Shown in pieces: positions 24,082 to 34,339 of a DNA stretch of 64,000 nucleotides. The notes beneath the pieces are model-generated. The model was not told the origin of the DNA, ran no database searches, and saw only the letters and a list, made by a program, of their open reading frames with translations. The DNA comes from Rhizobacter sp. (GTDB lineage: Bacteria > Pseudomonadota > Gammaproteobacteria > Burkholderiales > Burkholderiaceae_C): contig JAJKJU010000178.1 of assembly GCA_021153565.1 (NCBI GenBank), forward strand, positions 1-64,000. Reading direction: 5' to 3'. A program made the translations under genes and the position numbers. Numbering within the stretch: the first letter of the stretch is position 1; each line of letters opens with the position of its first letter.

Positions 24082-24363
24082 ATGAAAGAATATCGTCTAG
24101 CCTGCTGGCCGGATTTGCCTACGCCCTTCCACCGCACTGCGTATCGACGCATGGCGAGCGACATGTCGCATCGCCACTTGACGATCACTCAACTCGCCAA
24201 TGTCACTGGCTTGAAACGCATGGAGGTCCGCCACTTCGTCGAGATGCTGGAAGCCAAGGGGGTGCTACTCGAGCGCGAGTGCATGACGCCTCAGTTCTGG
24301 TCGCTGAGCCCTTTCGGGGGATGGCTGCGACGAGCAATTTCCGGCGCGGCTGGGGGCCGCTGA
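24082..24363 (+). CDS. Hypothetical small protein with winged-helix-like segment
   Basis: LTITQLANVTGLKRMEVRHFVEMLEAKGVLLERE resembles an HTH; ORF evidence only. Confidence 0.4.
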   Translation: MKEYRLACWPDLPTPFHRTAYRRMASDMSHRHLTITQLANVTGLKRMEVRHFVEMLEAKGVLLERECMTPQFWSLSPFGGWLRRAISGAAGGR

Positions 24364-24379
24364 ACATCTCATTTCTCGT

Positions 24380-24408
24380 GAAAATGCCCGCTGAAAGCGG
24401 GCATTTTC
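24380..24408 (+). terminator. Bidirectional intrinsic terminator
   Basis: AAAATGCCCGCT-GAA-AGCGGGCATTTT perfect 12-bp stem. Confidence 0.88.
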
Positions 24409-24444
24409 ATTCCTGTTGTGGCGCGAATGTTGCAACACTTGCGC

Positions 24445-25077
24445 ATGAATCAGGCCACGGCCCTGCGCATCGTCATCGTCGCTCCCGACACCCTCGCCCC
24501 CGATCCTTCTGATCCGCAGGCCGAGGTGGAGGCAGAGCGCTCGCGCAGCCTGCGCATCGGCATGCTCGAGAACGGCTACAACATCGTTGCCGTGCTACCG
24601 GCAGACGTATTCCTGCCCGACCGGCTCGCGCAGATCAGCCCCGACATGATCATCGTGGACGCCGAGAGCCAGGCACGCGACACGCTGGAACATGTGGTGG
24701 TCGCCACGCGAGATGCGCGTCGGCCGATCGTTTTGTTCACCAACGATGACGATACCAGCCATGTGCGCGACGCCATCGCGGCGGGTGTCACTGCCTATGT
24801 TGTCGCCGGACTGGCCGCGGATCGCGTGAAACCCGTGCTGGAAGTCGCACTTGCACGCTTCCAGCATGAAGAAGCCATGCGTCGCGAACTGGCGGATGCG
24901 CGCATGCAGCTGTCCGAGCGCAAGGTGATCGATCGGGCGAAGGGCATCCTGATGCGCCGGCACTCGCTGGAGGAAGGCGAAGCCTATGCGCGGCTTCGCA
25001 AGACAGCAATGGACAAGGGCATGAAGCTCGCCGAAGTGGCACAGCGGATCATCGACGTGGCGGATTTGCTTGGCTGA
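24445..25077 (+). CDS. nasT: NasT-type response regulator with ANTAR RNA-binding domain
   Basis: Receiver-like domain then ANTAR signature ERKVIDRAKGILMRRHSLEEGEAYARLRKTAMDKGMKLAEVAQRIID; adjacent to nrtABD. Confidence 0.88.
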   Translation: MNQATALRIVIVAPDTLAPDPSDPQAEVEAERSRSLRIGMLENGYNIVAVLPADVFLPDRLAQISPDMIIVDAESQARDTLEHVVVATRDARRPIVLFTNDDDTSHVRDAIAAGVTAYVVAGLAADRVKPVLEVALARFQHEEAMRRELADARMQLSERKVIDRAKGILMRRHSLEEGEAYARLRKTAMDKGMKLAEVAQRIIDVADLLG

Positions 25078-25262
25078 CGCACAAGGCTTGTGCATTGCAC
25101 GAGTCCAATTGGTGCGGAATGCTTCGCGGGTGGCAGAGCGAAGGTCCGGGCATGAGGTGCCGGTCGAAGGACCCCAGACGATCGTCCACACCGGGACGAC
25201 GTCCCGCGTCGGGCTGCGTCGACAGTCCGCGGATCCTTCGCATTCCCCACCCAAACGCCCCG

Positions 25263-25277
25263 TGGCATGGGGCTTGC
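25263..25277 (+). promoter_or_regulatory. Sigma-54 (-24/-12) promoter upstream of nrtABD
   Basis: TGGCAT-GGGGC-TTGC matches TGGCAY-N5-TTGC. Confidence 0.78.
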
Positions 25278-25289
25278 ATATCCCCTTGC

Positions 25290-25343
25290 GGACGGTCAAC
25301 GGCGATCTTCCAACAACATCGATACGCACCATCGACGGTACGT
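25290..25343 (+). ncRNA. ANTAR-target RNA motif (two hexaloop hairpins)
   Basis: P1 GGA-C-GGUC[AACGGC]GAUC-U-UCC (25290-25311); P2 ACG-C-ACC[AUCGAC]GGU-A-CGU (25324-25343); both loops have A1 and G4; begins at the predicted sigma54 TSS. Confidence 0.75.
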
Positions 25344-25357
25344 CTCGAAAGGACGAC

Positions 25358-25415
25358 GGCGTCCCCACCGAACTGGTCTAGGCCAGTGACGTGCGGACGC
25401 CATTTTTGCTTTTTG
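25358..25415 (+). terminator. Leader terminator/attenuator before nrtA
   Basis: GGCGTCC...ACTGG-tctagg-CCAGT...GGACGCC-A-TTTTTGCTTTTT. Confidence 0.75.
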
Positions 25416-25429
25416 CACGAGACAACACC

Positions 25430-26692
25430 ATGACCCCATTCCTGAACGGAAAGATCGACATGAGCCGCCGTCAACTCATCAAAGCCGCTGCAGCCGCAGG
25501 CGCCGCCGGCATGGTCCCCGGCTTGCAAAGCGCGGTCTACGCCGCCGGATCGGACAAGCCCGAGAAGGAAGAGGTTCGCATCGGCTTCATTCCCCTCACC
25601 GACTGCGCATCGGTGGTGATGGCCTCGGTACTCGGCTTCGACAAGAAGTACGGTGTGAAGATCATTCCGACCAAGGAAGCCTCGTGGGCCGGCGTGCGCG
25701 ACAAGCTCGTCAACGGCGAGCTCGACATGGCGCACGTGCTGTACGGCCTGATATACGGCGTGCACCTGGGGGTGAGCGGCCCCAAGAAGGACATGGCCGT
25801 GTTGATGACGCTCAACAACAACGGCCAAGCCATCACGCTGTCGAAAAAGCTCGCGGACAAGGGAGCCGTCGACGGCCCGAGTCTCGCCAAGCTGATGCAG
25901 GCCGAAAAGCGGGAATACACCTTCGCGCAGACTTTCCCAACCGGGACGCATGCCATGTGGCTGTACTACTGGCTCGCGACCTATGGCATCAATCCGATGA
26001 AGGACGCCAAGGTCATCACCGTGCCGCCGCCACAGATGGTTGCCAACATGCGAGTGGGCAACATGGACGGTTATTGCGTCGGCGAGCCCTGGGGCCACCG
26101 GGCCATCATGGACGGCATCGGCATCACAGGTGTCACCACGCAGGACATCTGGAAGGACCACCCCGAGAAGACGCTCGGAAGCACGGCCGACTTTGTGAAG
26201 AAGAACCCCAACACCTGCCGCGCAGTGATGATGGCCATCATCGAAGCTGGCAAGTGGATCGACGCGAGCCTGCAGAACAAGATGAAGATGGCCGAGACCG
26301 TGGCCGACAAGAGCTATGTCAATACCGGCGTCGACGCGATCAACCAGCGCATCCTGGGCCGCTACCAGAACGGCCTCGGCAAGACCTGGGACGACCCCAA
26401 CCACATGAAGTTCTTCAACGACGGCGCAGTCACCTTCCCATACCTGTCCGATGGCATGTGGTTTCTCACGCAGCACAAGCGCTGGGGTCTTATCAAGGAG
26501 CACCCCGACTATCTCGCGATCGCCAAGCAGATCAACCAGATCGATCTGTACAAGGAGGCGGCAAGTGCGCTCAAGGTCAACATCCCCAAGGAGCCGATCC
26601 GCACGAGCAAGCTGATCGACGGCACGGTGTGGGACGGCAAGGACCCTAAGAAGTACGCCGACAGCTTTTCCGTGCGCGCCAGCGTGGCCTGA
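25430..26692 (+). CDS. nrtA: Nitrate ABC transporter substrate-binding protein, Tat-type signal
   Basis: MSRRQLIKAAAAAGAAG twin-arginine leader; NrtA/CmpA-like sequence; operon with permease and ATPase. Confidence 0.9.
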   Translation: MTPFLNGKIDMSRRQLIKAAAAAGAAGMVPGLQSAVYAAGSDKPEKEEVRIGFIPLTDCASVVMASVLGFDKKYGVKIIPTKEASWAGVRDKLVNGELDMAHVLYGLIYGVHLGVSGPKKDMAVLMTLNNNGQAITLSKKLADKGAVDGPSLAKLMQAEKREYTFAQTFPTGTHAMWLYYWLATYGINPMKDAKVITVPPPQMVANMRVGNMDGYCVGEPWGHRAIMDGIGITGVTTQDIWKDHPEKTLGSTADFVKKNPNTCRAVMMAIIEAGKWIDASLQNKMKMAETVADKSYVNTGVDAINQRILGRYQNGLGKTWDDPNHMKFFNDGAVTFPYLSDGMWFLTQHKRWGLIKEHPDYLAIAKQINQIDLYKEAASALKVNIPKEPIRTSKLIDGTVWDGKDPKKYADSFSVRASVA

Positions 26693-26716
26693 TTTCGCAG
26701 CACCAAGGAGTCGATC

Positions 26717-27637
26717 ATGGTCAGTGCAGTGTTTCATTCGCCGCTCGAAGCTGCGGCGGAATCCCAGGCTGAGGCGCTTGCCCAGCCTGTAAAGGCGGCG
26801 TCGGTCATCGCCCCGCCCGCCCAGCAGAAGGTGGCGCCGCCGGCGCCGGTGAAACCACCCGCCGATTGGGGAAGCCTGTTTCTCAGGGTGTTTGCACCGC
26901 TTGCGGGAATTGCCTTGCTGGTGGGCATCTGGGGGTTGCTCACGATGAAGAGCACCACCTTCCCGACGCCCGCGGCAACTTTCACGGAAGCCATCAAGGT
27001 GTTTTCCGACCCGTTCTACAGCAAGGGCCCGAACGACCAGGGCATCGGCTGGAACATCCTCTTCTCGCTGCAGCGCGTGGCCATCGGATTCGGCATGGCA
27101 GCGGCGGTGGGCATTCCGCTGGGCTTCATGATCGGTCGTTTCGATGTGCTCAATCGCATGGTGTCGCCGCTGATCAGCCTGCTGCGCCCGGTCTCGCCTC
27201 TTGCGTGGCTGCCGATTGGCTTGCTTGTGTTCAAGGCCGCTAACCCGGCCGCGATCTGGACGATCTTCATCTGTTCGATCTGGCCAATGATCATCAACAC
27301 CGCGGTCGGTGTACAGCGCGTGCCAGAGGACTATATGAACGTCGCAAAGGTGCTGAACCTGTCGGAATGGAAGATCGTCTCGCGCATCCTCTTCCCCGCG
27401 GTGCTGCCGTACATGCTGACGGGTGTGCGCCTGTCCGTTGGCACCGCCTGGCTCGTGATCGTCGCGGCCGAAATGCTGACTGGCGGCGTGGGCATCGGCT
27501 TCTGGGTGTGGGACGAGTGGAACAACCTCAACGTCACGCACATCCTGATCGCGATCTTCGTGATCGGCACCGTGGGTCTCTTGCTGGAATGGATGCTCGT
27601 CAGCATCGCCAAGCGATTCAGCTACGACAACACATGA
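26717..27637 (+). CDS. nrtB: Nitrate ABC transporter permease
   Basis: ABC permease of NrtB/SsuC type. Confidence 0.9.
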   Translation: MVSAVFHSPLEAAAESQAEALAQPVKAASVIAPPAQQKVAPPAPVKPPADWGSLFLRVFAPLAGIALLVGIWGLLTMKSTTFPTPAATFTEAIKVFSDPFYSKGPNDQGIGWNILFSLQRVAIGFGMAAAVGIPLGFMIGRFDVLNRMVSPLISLLRPVSPLAWLPIGLLVFKAANPAAIWTIFICSIWPMIINTAVGVQRVPEDYMNVAKVLNLSEWKIVSRILFPAVLPYMLTGVRLSVGTAWLVIVAAEMLTGGVGIGFWVWDEWNNLNVTHILIAIFVIGTVGLLLEWMLVSIAKRFSYDNT

Positions 27638-28449
27638 GGACATCCGCCATGAAGAAGAACTTCATTGATGTGCACAGCGCCGAAATGGTGTTCAGCACGA
27701 AAAAGGGCCGTTTTCACGCGCTGCACGACGTCCACCTCACGGTGGCCAAGGGTGAGTTCGTGACGCTGATCGGGCATTCGGGCTGCGGCAAGTCGACGCT
27801 CTTGAACCTGATCGCCGGCCTGCTGATGCCCACGAGCGGTGCACTGCTGTGCGACAACCGCGAGATTGCCGCACCGGGGCCGGAGCGGGCGGTGGTATTC
27901 CAGAATCATTCGCTTCTGCCGTGGCTCACCTGCTTCGAGAACGTGTACCTCGCGGTGGAACGTGTGTTTGCAGCCACCGAAGCAAAGACGAAGTTGAAGA
28001 AACGGACGCAGGAGGCCTTGGAGCTCGTGGGCATGGGCCACGCGACCGGCAAGCGACCTCATGAGATCTCCGGCGGCATGAAGCAGCGTGTGGGCATCGC
28101 GCGGGCGCTGGCGATGGAGCCGAAGGTGCTGCTGCTCGACGAACCCTTTGGTGCGCTCGACGCGCTGACTCGCGCGCATCTGCAGGACGAGCTGCTGAAG
28201 ATCGTGGCGCGCACGCAAAGCACAGTGGTGATGGTGACGCACGATGTGGACGAGGCGGTGTTGCTGTCAGATCGGATCGTGATGATGACGAACGGACCGG
28301 CGGCGACCATCGGCGAGATCCTGACTGTCGACCTGAAGCGCCCGCGCGAGCGCGTTGAATTGGCCGAGGATCCGCGCTACGTGCACTACCGCAAGGAAGT
28401 ACTGGACTTCTTGTACACGCGGCACGGCGAGAAGGCGCTGGCGGCCTGA
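27634..28449 (+). CDS. nrtD: Nitrate ABC transporter ATP-binding protein
   Basis: Walker A GHSGCGKST, signature SGGMKQR, Walker B VLLLDEP; overlaps nrtB stop. Confidence 0.9.
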   Translation: MRTSAMKKNFIDVHSAEMVFSTKKGRFHALHDVHLTVAKGEFVTLIGHSGCGKSTLLNLIAGLLMPTSGALLCDNREIAAPGPERAVVFQNHSLLPWLTCFENVYLAVERVFAATEAKTKLKKRTQEALELVGMGHATGKRPHEISGGMKQRVGIARALAMEPKVLLLDEPFGALDALTRAHLQDELLKIVARTQSTVVMVTHDVDEAVLLSDRIVMMTNGPAATIGEILTVDLKRPRERVELAEDPRYVHYRKEVLDFLYTRHGEKALAA

Positions 28450-28477
28450 GTTTCGAGAAGGAGAACAACAGCTACGG

Positions 28478-28558
28478 AAGCGGGCACGGGCCTTGCGTGC
28501 GCATGATAGGCAGTCGCGGCGCGATTGCTTATCTCCTCAGTGGGGCCGTGCCCCTTTT
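28478..28558 (+). ncRNA. Candidate structured 3' UTR RNA downstream of nrtD
   Basis: Outer stem GGGCACGG...CCGTGCCCC-TTTT encloses GATAGGCAGTCGC-GGC-GCGATTGCTTATC (13 bp with G-U pairs). Confidence 0.45.
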
Positions 28559-28565
28559 GACAAAC

Positions 28566-28598
28566 CTCCTGGTCGTCATGGGCCAGGAGGCTTTTTTT
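28566..28598 (+). terminator. Intrinsic terminator downstream of nrtD
   Basis: CCTCCTGG-tcgtcatggg-CCAGGAGG-CTTTTTTTG. Confidence 0.88.
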
Positions 28599-28617
28599 GC
28601 ACCGAACTCGGGCGTCA

Positions 28618-28775
28618 GGATTTGGCCCGAAACGATTTCCCGTTTTGGGGGCGCTGGGCGGGCGCGCTGCGTCGTTGCTCCTCACTTGTGTGGCTCGCCA
28701 CACGGCGCTCGGAGCGCCTTGCATCCGCATCCCGCCCAGCGCCCCCAAAACGGGAACTTATTCCGGGCCAAATCC
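28618..28775. mobile_element. MITE family 2, complete copy (158 bp), flanks TCA/TCA
   Basis: GGATTTGGCCCG...CCCGTTTTGGGGGCGCTGGGCGGG / CCCGCCCAGCGCCCCCAAAACGGG...CGGGCCAAATCC; flanks 28615-28617 and 28776-28778 are TCA; right flank is the fdx stop. Confidence 0.85.
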
Positions 28776-29114
28776 TCAGTGCTTTTCTTTGGCGTGATTG
28801 ATCGAGTACTTCGGAATCTCGATGGTCACGTCCTGCTGCGAGACGATGGCCTGGCAGGACAAGCGCGAGGTCGGCTCCAGGCCCCATGCACGGTCCAGCA
28901 AGTCCTCTTCGGATTCGTCCATCTCGCCCAGTGAATTGAAACCTTCACGCACCACAACGTGGCACGTCGTGCACGCGCAACTCATCTCGCAGGCGTGTTC
29001 GATTTCGATGTCATGTTCGAGCATCGCTTCGCACAGCGACGTCCCCGCCTCTGCTTTGATCTCGGCGCCGTTCGGGCAGTATTCGGCATGCGGAAGGATC
29101 TTGATGATGGGCAT
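28776..29114 (-). CDS. fdx: ISC-type 2Fe-2S ferredoxin
   Basis: CEMSCACTTCHVVV; downstream of hscA. Confidence 0.95.
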   Translation of the reverse strand: MPIIKILPHAEYCPNGAEIKAEAGTSLCEAMLEHDIEIEHACEMSCACTTCHVVVREGFNSLGEMDESEEDLLDRAWGLEPTSRLSCQAIVSQQDVTIEIPKYSINHAKEKH

Positions 29115-29116
29115 GG

Positions 29117-30973
29117 CTAGACTTCTTCGACGCGGCGGCCTGCCAGCGCCTGGTGGATGCTGCGGTTCATTCGTTCGGCGGCAAATGCCTCGGTGCCCTT
29201 GGCCAGGGCCTCGACGGCAGCGTCGATAACGTGGTGGTCTTCGCCTTCGCGCACCGCTTCGATGCCGGCAAGCAAGGCCTCGATGGCATCGCGCTGGTCC
29301 TGGCTCAGCAGGTCGCCGTCGGCCATGAGAGCGGCGCGGGTGGCCAGCAGCATGCGCTCGGCCTCCACGCGCGACTCTCGGAGGCTGCGCGCTTTCATGT
29401 CGGATTCGGCGGTAATGAAGCTTTCCCGCAGCATGCGCGCGATGTCGTCGTCGGCAAGACCGTAGCTGGGCTTAACGTCGATCGCGGCTTCCACGCCCGA
29501 TGTTTCCTCGCGCGCTTTCACGCTCAACAGGCCATCGGCATCGACTTGGAAACTCACTCGAATGCGCGCGGCGCCGGCCACCATTGGGGGGATGCCGCGC
29601 AGTTCGAAGCGGGCGAGAGATCGGCAATCGCTGACCAACTCGCGCTCGCCTTGAACGACGTGGATGGCCATCGCCGTCTGGCCGTCCTTGAACGTAGTGA
29701 ACTCTTGTGCGCGCGCCGTCGGAATGGTGCTGTTGCGAGGAATGATTCGTTCGACCAGACCGCCCATGGTTTCCAGACCGAGCGAGAGCGGGATGACGTC
29801 GAGCAGGAGCAGTTCATCGGCGCCGGCATTGCCCGCGAGCGCGTTTGCCTGGATGGCGGCACCTAGCGCCACGACCTCGTCGGGATTGAGATTGGTGAGC
29901 GGCGTCTGTGAAAAGAAGTCGCCGACCGCCTTCTGCACCATGGGCATGCGTGTCGATCCACCCACCATCACAACACCGTGCACCTCAGTCTTGTTTGCCT
30001 TGGCGTCGCGCAAAACCTTGCGGACTGCAGCGAGCGTGCGCGCAACGAGTTCGCGACTCATGGCCTCGAACTCGTTTCGACTGACGCGCACCCACAATTC
30101 GCCCCCGGATAACGGGCAAGCGAGCGTCGCGTGATCGGCAGCAGAAAGCTTTTCCTTGGCCGCGCGCGCCGCTACCAACACGCTGCGCTTGTCCCGCGGC
30201 GTCGTCGCCTCAAGATCGCTTTGCGACAGCGCCCAATCGGCCAGCAATCGATCGAAGTCGTCGCCGCCGAGGGCCGAATCGCCGCCCGTCGCAATCACCT
30301 CGAATACGCCCTGACTCAGTCGCAGGAGCGAGATGTCAAAGGTGCCGCCTCCGAGGTCGTAGACTGCATAGAGCCCCTCCGATCCGTGCTCGAGCCCGTA
30401 GGCGATGGCCGCGGCGGTCGGTTCGTTGATGAGACGCAGCGCGTTCAACCCGGCAAGTTGCGCCGCATCCTTCGTGGCTTGTCGCTGGGCCTCGTCAAAG
30501 TAGGCCGGCACGGTAATGACAGCACCAAAGAGGTCATCCGCGAAGGCGTCCTCGGCACGATGACGAAGCGCGGCCAGGATCTCTGCGGAGACTTCGACGG
30601 GCGACTTCACGCCATCCACAGTCTGCACCTGCACCATCCCCGGCGCATCGATGAAGTCGTAAGGCAGCTTCTCGCGATGCGCGATGTCACCAAGCCCGCG
30701 CCCCATCAATCGCTTGACCGACACGATGGTATTACGCGGGTCGATGGCCGCCTCCGCCAGCGCATCGTGCCCGATATGACGGCCACCTTCGGACAGATAC
30801 CGAACGGCCGACGGCAAAATCACGCGACCCTGCATGTCCGGCAGGCATTCGGCCACACCATTGCGCACTGCTGCGACAAGCGAGTGCGTCGTGCCGAGGT
30901 CGATGCCCACCGCAATGCGCCGCTGATGCGGATCGGGCGCGGCGCCGGGCTCGGAGATTTGAAGCAATGCCAT
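29117..30973 (-). CDS. hscA: Fe-S cluster chaperone HscA (Hsp70 family)
   Basis: Hsp70 motifs [12 protein letters not shown]; isc operon. Confidence 0.96.
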   Translation of the reverse strand: MALLQISEPGAAPDPHQRRIAVGIDLGTTHSLVAAVRNGVAECLPDMQGRVILPSAVRYLSEGGRHIGHDALAEAAIDPRNTIVSVKRLMGRGLGDIAHREKLPYDFIDAPGMVQVQTVDGVKSPVEVSAEILAALRHRAEDAFADDLFGAVITVPAYFDEAQRQATKDAAQLAGLNALRLINEPTAAAIAYGLEHGSEGLYAVYDLGGGTFDISLLRLSQGVFEVIATGGDSALGGDDFDRLLADWALSQSDLEATTPRDKRSVLVAARAAKEKLSAADHATLACPLSGGELWVRVSRNEFEAMSRELVARTLAAVRKVLRDAKANKTEVHGVVMVGGSTRMPMVQKAVGDFFSQTPLTNLNPDEVVALGAAIQANALAGNAGADELLLLDVIPLSLGLETMGGLVERIIPRNSTIPTARAQEFTTFKDGQTAMAIHVVQGERELVSDCRSLARFELRGIPPMVAGAARIRVSFQVDADGLLSVKAREETSGVEAAIDVKPSYGLADDDIARMLRESFITAESDMKARSLRESRVEAERMLLATRAALMADGDLLSQDQRDAIEALLAGIEAVREGEDHHVIDAAVEALAKGTEAFAAERMNRSIHQALAGRRVEEV

Positions 30974-30977
30974 CTAA

Positions 30978-31514
30978 TTATTGTCCCAGCGCCTCGAGGC
31001 GACGATCGATGTCTTGCGCAAAGCGCTCTACGAACATGAGGGCTCTTACCTGCTCTGCGGCAGCAGCGGTGTCGCGACGCTCATCGAAGGAGTGCCGCAA
31101 CTCCGCAAAGGCCGCTTTCTGACGCGCGGCCACGTCGTCGGCAATGGCCTCGACCTCTTCGATCGAATCCGCCTCGTCGAGTGCCTCGCGCCATTCCATT
31201 TGCTGCATGAGAAAGCTCGCAGGCATGGCCGTGTTCTTCTCCGTGTCGACAGGCGATCCGTTCAATGCACACAAATACGCTGCCCGCTTCAGCGGATCCT
31301 TGAGCCGCTGATAGGCCTCGTTCACCCTCACCGCCCACTGCATTGCCACGCGCTGGACCGCCGCACCTTCTGCAGCGAACTTGTCGGGATGCACTTCCCC
31401 CTGCAACGCTCGCCAACGCGCGTCGAGCACGGCACGGTCCTGCTCAAAACGCCTGGGCACATCGAACAGTTCGAAGTCGTCGCTGTCGAGCTTCATGGTG
31501 GGTGGCTGTGGCAC
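30978..31514 (-). CDS. hscB: Co-chaperone HscB
   Basis: J-domain HPD (EVHPDKFA); isc operon. Confidence 0.94.
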   Translation of the reverse strand: MPQPPTMKLDSDDFELFDVPRRFEQDRAVLDARWRALQGEVHPDKFAAEGAAVQRVAMQWAVRVNEAYQRLKDPLKRAAYLCALNGSPVDTEKNTAMPASFLMQQMEWREALDEADSIEEVEAIADDVAARQKAAFAELRHSFDERRDTAAAAEQVRALMFVERFAQDIDRRLEALGQ

Positions 31515-31656
31515 GTAGAAATGCGCGACTTGCGGCAGCGCCTGATATCAAACATGAACCGCACGCTGCAACGAAACTCCTGCGAAGTTGTGCGGCAAAA
31601 GGCGCCCATGACCTCGCCTGCGCTGCGGAACTTCGTAGGCGCTTCTCTCCGGCGGT

Positions 31657-31980
31657 TTACACGCGAAATGACTCGCCGCATCCGCAGCGGTCTTTTTCGC
31701 GAGGATTGCGAAACTTGAAACCTTCGTTCAAGCCTTCGCGCACGAAGTCGAGTTCAGTGCCGTCGATGTACGGCAGGCTCTTCGGGTCGATGAGCACCTT
31801 GACGCCGTGTTCCTCGAACACCACGTCCTCGGGCGCGACGTCGTCGGCGTACTCGAGTTTGTATGCCAGGCCGGAACAGCCGGTCGTCTTCACGCCCAGG
31901 CGCACGCCAACGCCCTTTCCGCGCTTGGTGATGTAGCGCGAGACGTGGCGGGCTGCCGCTTCGGTCAGAGTGACGGCCAT
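31657..31980 (-). CDS. iscA: Iron-sulfur assembly protein IscA
   Basis: [13 protein letters not shown] and CGCGESF motifs. Confidence 0.95.
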   Translation of the reverse strand: MAVTLTEAAARHVSRYITKRGKGVGVRLGVKTTGCSGLAYKLEYADDVAPEDVVFEEHGVKVLIDPKSLPYIDGTELDFVREGLNEGFKFRNPREKDRCGCGESFRV

Positions 31981-31984
31981 GGGG

Positions 31985-32371
31985 TCAATGGGCTTTCTTG
32001 GCCTTGTAGTCCTGGACCGCCGCCTTGATCGCGTCTTCAGCAAGGATGGAGCAGTGAATCTTCACCGGCGGCAGGGCCAATTCTTCGGCGATGTGCGTGT
32101 TCTTGATGGTGAGAGCCTCGTCGAGCGACTTGCCTTTGACCCATTCGGTCACAAGTGAACTCGACGCGATGGCAGAACCGCAACCATAGGTCTTGAACTT
32201 CGCGTCCTCGATCAGGCCGGTCTTCGGATTCACCTTGATCTGCAGCTTCATCACGTCACCACAGGCCGGAGCGCCGACCATGCCGGTACCAACCGTGTCG
32301 TCGCCCTTTTCGAACGTGCCGACGTTGCGCGGATTTTCGTAATGCTCGACAACCTTTTCGCTATATGCCAT
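31985..32371 (-). CDS. iscU: Fe-S scaffold IscU
   Basis: [31 protein letters not shown]. Confidence 0.97.
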   Translation of the reverse strand: MAYSEKVVEHYENPRNVGTFEKGDDTVGTGMVGAPACGDVMKLQIKVNPKTGLIEDAKFKTYGCGSAIASSSLVTEWVKGKSLDEALTIKNTHIAEELALPPVKIHCSILAEDAIKAAVQDYKAKKAH

Positions 32372-32389
32372 GTCAGTTCTCCAACGACT

Positions 32390-33613
32390 TCAGTGTGCGG
32401 TCCACTGGATGGCGCTGATGTCCACGCCATCCAGGTACATCTCCCACAAAGGAGACAGCTCGCGCAGCTTGGCCACGCGGTCTTTCAATGTGCCGACGAC
32501 GTAATCGATGTCCTCGACCGTGGTGAAGCGTCCGATCGTCATGCGCAATGACGAGTGCGCCAGTTCGTCGCTTCGGCCAAGTGCGCGCAGCACGTAACTC
32601 GGCTCAAGACTCGCCGACGTGCAAGCCGAGCCCGACGACACAGCCACCCCCTTGATGCCCATGATCAGCGACTCGCCTTCCACAAAGTTGAACGACATGT
32701 TCACGTTGTGCGGCACGCGCTTTTCGGGGTGGCCATTGAGAAAGACCTGCTCGATATCTGACAGACCGTCGATGAGCCGCTTCTGCAGCATTCGGATGCG
32801 CTCGCTCTCCACGCCCATCTCTTCACGGGCAATGCGATAGGCCTCGCCCATGCCGACGATTTGATGCGTCGCGAGCGTGCCCGAACGCATGCCGCGCTCA
32901 TGGCCGCCGCCGTGCATCTGCGCTTCGATGCGAACACGCGGCTTGCGGCGCACATATAGCGCGCCGATGCCCTTTGGGCCGTAGGTCTTGTGCGAGGCCA
33001 GGCTCATCAGGTCAACAGGCAACTTGGTGATGTCGATCGCCACCTTGCCCGTGGCTTGCGCCGCGTCGACGTGGAAGATGATCCCACGCTCGCGGCAGAT
33101 CGTGCCCATTGCCGGGATGTCTTGAATGACGCCGATCTCGTTGTTGACGTACATCACCGACACAAGAATGGTGTCGGGCCGCAGCGCGGCCTTGAACTTC
33201 TCAATGTCGACGAGACCATCTTCCTGTACGTCGAGGTAGGTCACCTCGAAGCCCTGGCGCTCCAGCTCGCGCATTGTGTCAAGCACGGCCTTGTGCTCGG
33301 TCTTCACGGTGACGAGGTGCTTGCCACGCGTCTTGTAGAACTGCGCCGCGCCCTTGAGCGCGAGGTTGATGGATTCCGTAGCCCCCGAGGTCCAGACGAT
33401 TTCACGCGGGTCGGCGTTGATCAACTGGGCCACTTGCTCTCGCGCCTTCTCGACCGCCGCTTCCGCTTCCCACCCCCATGCATGACTGCGTGAAGCCGGG
33501 TTGCCGAAGTGTTCATGCAACCAGGGAATCATCGCGTCCACCACGCGTTGGTCGACCGGGGTCGTCGCGGCGTAGTCGATGTAGATCGGGAAGTGAGGGG
33601 TCGTCGTGTCCAT
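32390..33613 (-). CDS. iscS: Cysteine desulfurase IscS
   Basis: [44 protein letters not shown]. Confidence 0.97.
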   Translation of the reverse strand: MDTTTPHFPIYIDYAATTPVDQRVVDAMIPWLHEHFGNPASRSHAWGWEAEAAVEKAREQVAQLINADPREIVWTSGATESINLALKGAAQFYKTRGKHLVTVKTEHKAVLDTMRELERQGFEVTYLDVQEDGLVDIEKFKAALRPDTILVSVMYVNNEIGVIQDIPAMGTICRERGIIFHVDAAQATGKVAIDITKLPVDLMSLASHKTYGPKGIGALYVRRKPRVRIEAQMHGGGHERGMRSGTLATHQIVGMGEAYRIAREEMGVESERIRMLQKRLIDGLSDIEQVFLNGHPEKRVPHNVNMSFNFVEGESLIMGIKGVAVSSGSACTSASLEPSYVLRALGRSDELAHSSLRMTIGRFTTVEDIDYVVGTLKDRVAKLRELSPLWEMYLDGVDISAIQWTAH

Positions 33614-33668
33614 GGGAGGCGAGTGTGCTCAGCGCGGCGCGTCCACTGCGCCGCAGGGTCAACGTCAA

Positions 33669-34202
33669 TTACTTCGAGAACGCGTTTCCGAGAGCGAAAA
33701 CGGAATTGGGTGCAGTCACCTTGATGGGCTTGACCACCGGCTGAGTGGATATCGCGCGCTTCACCGGATGCTCTTCGATCGACACGCCCTTTGAGAGCTG
33801 CTCGTCGACGAGCGACTTGAGCGAAATCGAATCAAGATATTCGATCATCTTGGTGTTGAGGCTGGCCCACAGGTCGTGAGTCATGCAGCGACCGGTGTCT
33901 TCGCCCATGCAGTTATCCTTGCCGGCGCACCCGGTGGCATCAATGGGCTCATCAACGGCGACGATGATGTCGGCAACGGTGATTTCCTCCGATTTGCGAC
34001 CCAGCGAGTAACCGCCGCCGGGACCGCGTGTGCTCTCCACCAGTTCATGGCGGCGCAGCTTGCCGAACAACTGCTCGAGGTAGGAAAGTGAAATTTGCTG
34101 GCGGGCACTGATGGCAGCCAGTGCGACGGGACCCGAATGCTCGCGAAGAGCCAGATCGATCATCGCCGTAACGGCAAAACGCCCTTTGGTGGTCAAACGC
34201 AT
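33669..34202 (-). CDS. iscR: Fe-S cluster regulator IscR
   Basis: MRLTTKGRFAVTAMIDLAL; three conserved Cys. Confidence 0.96.
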   Translation of the reverse strand: MRLTTKGRFAVTAMIDLALREHSGPVALAAISARQQISLSYLEQLFGKLRRHELVESTRGPGGGYSLGRKSEEITVADIIVAVDEPIDATGCAGKDNCMGEDTGRCMTHDLWASLNTKMIEYLDSISLKSLVDEQLSKGVSIEEHPVKRAISTQPVVKPIKVTAPNSVFALGNAFSK

Positions 34203-34315
34203 TGAATTTCTCCTGTAGCCTTGCGGCGCAACAAAGACAGCGACCTGAATTGAACGGTTCCCCTTGCCGACTCACCGCAGACCGGGTTTTCCCTCTCTGA
34301 GAAACCCTCGTTTTT

Positions 34316-34339
34316 ATTCCTACTTGTTTTGTCGAGTAT
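34316..34339 (-). promoter_or_regulatory. Candidate type 1 IscR binding site upstream of iscR
   Basis: Minus strand ATACTCGACAAAACAAGTAGGAAT resembles the type 1 IscR consensus. Confidence 0.5.

Noticed and set aside
25049-27643. 864-aa minus-strand ORF spanning nrtA/nrtB
   Set aside because: Antisense to clear NrtA/NrtB coding sequence; low-complexity composition typical of spurious high-GC ORFs.
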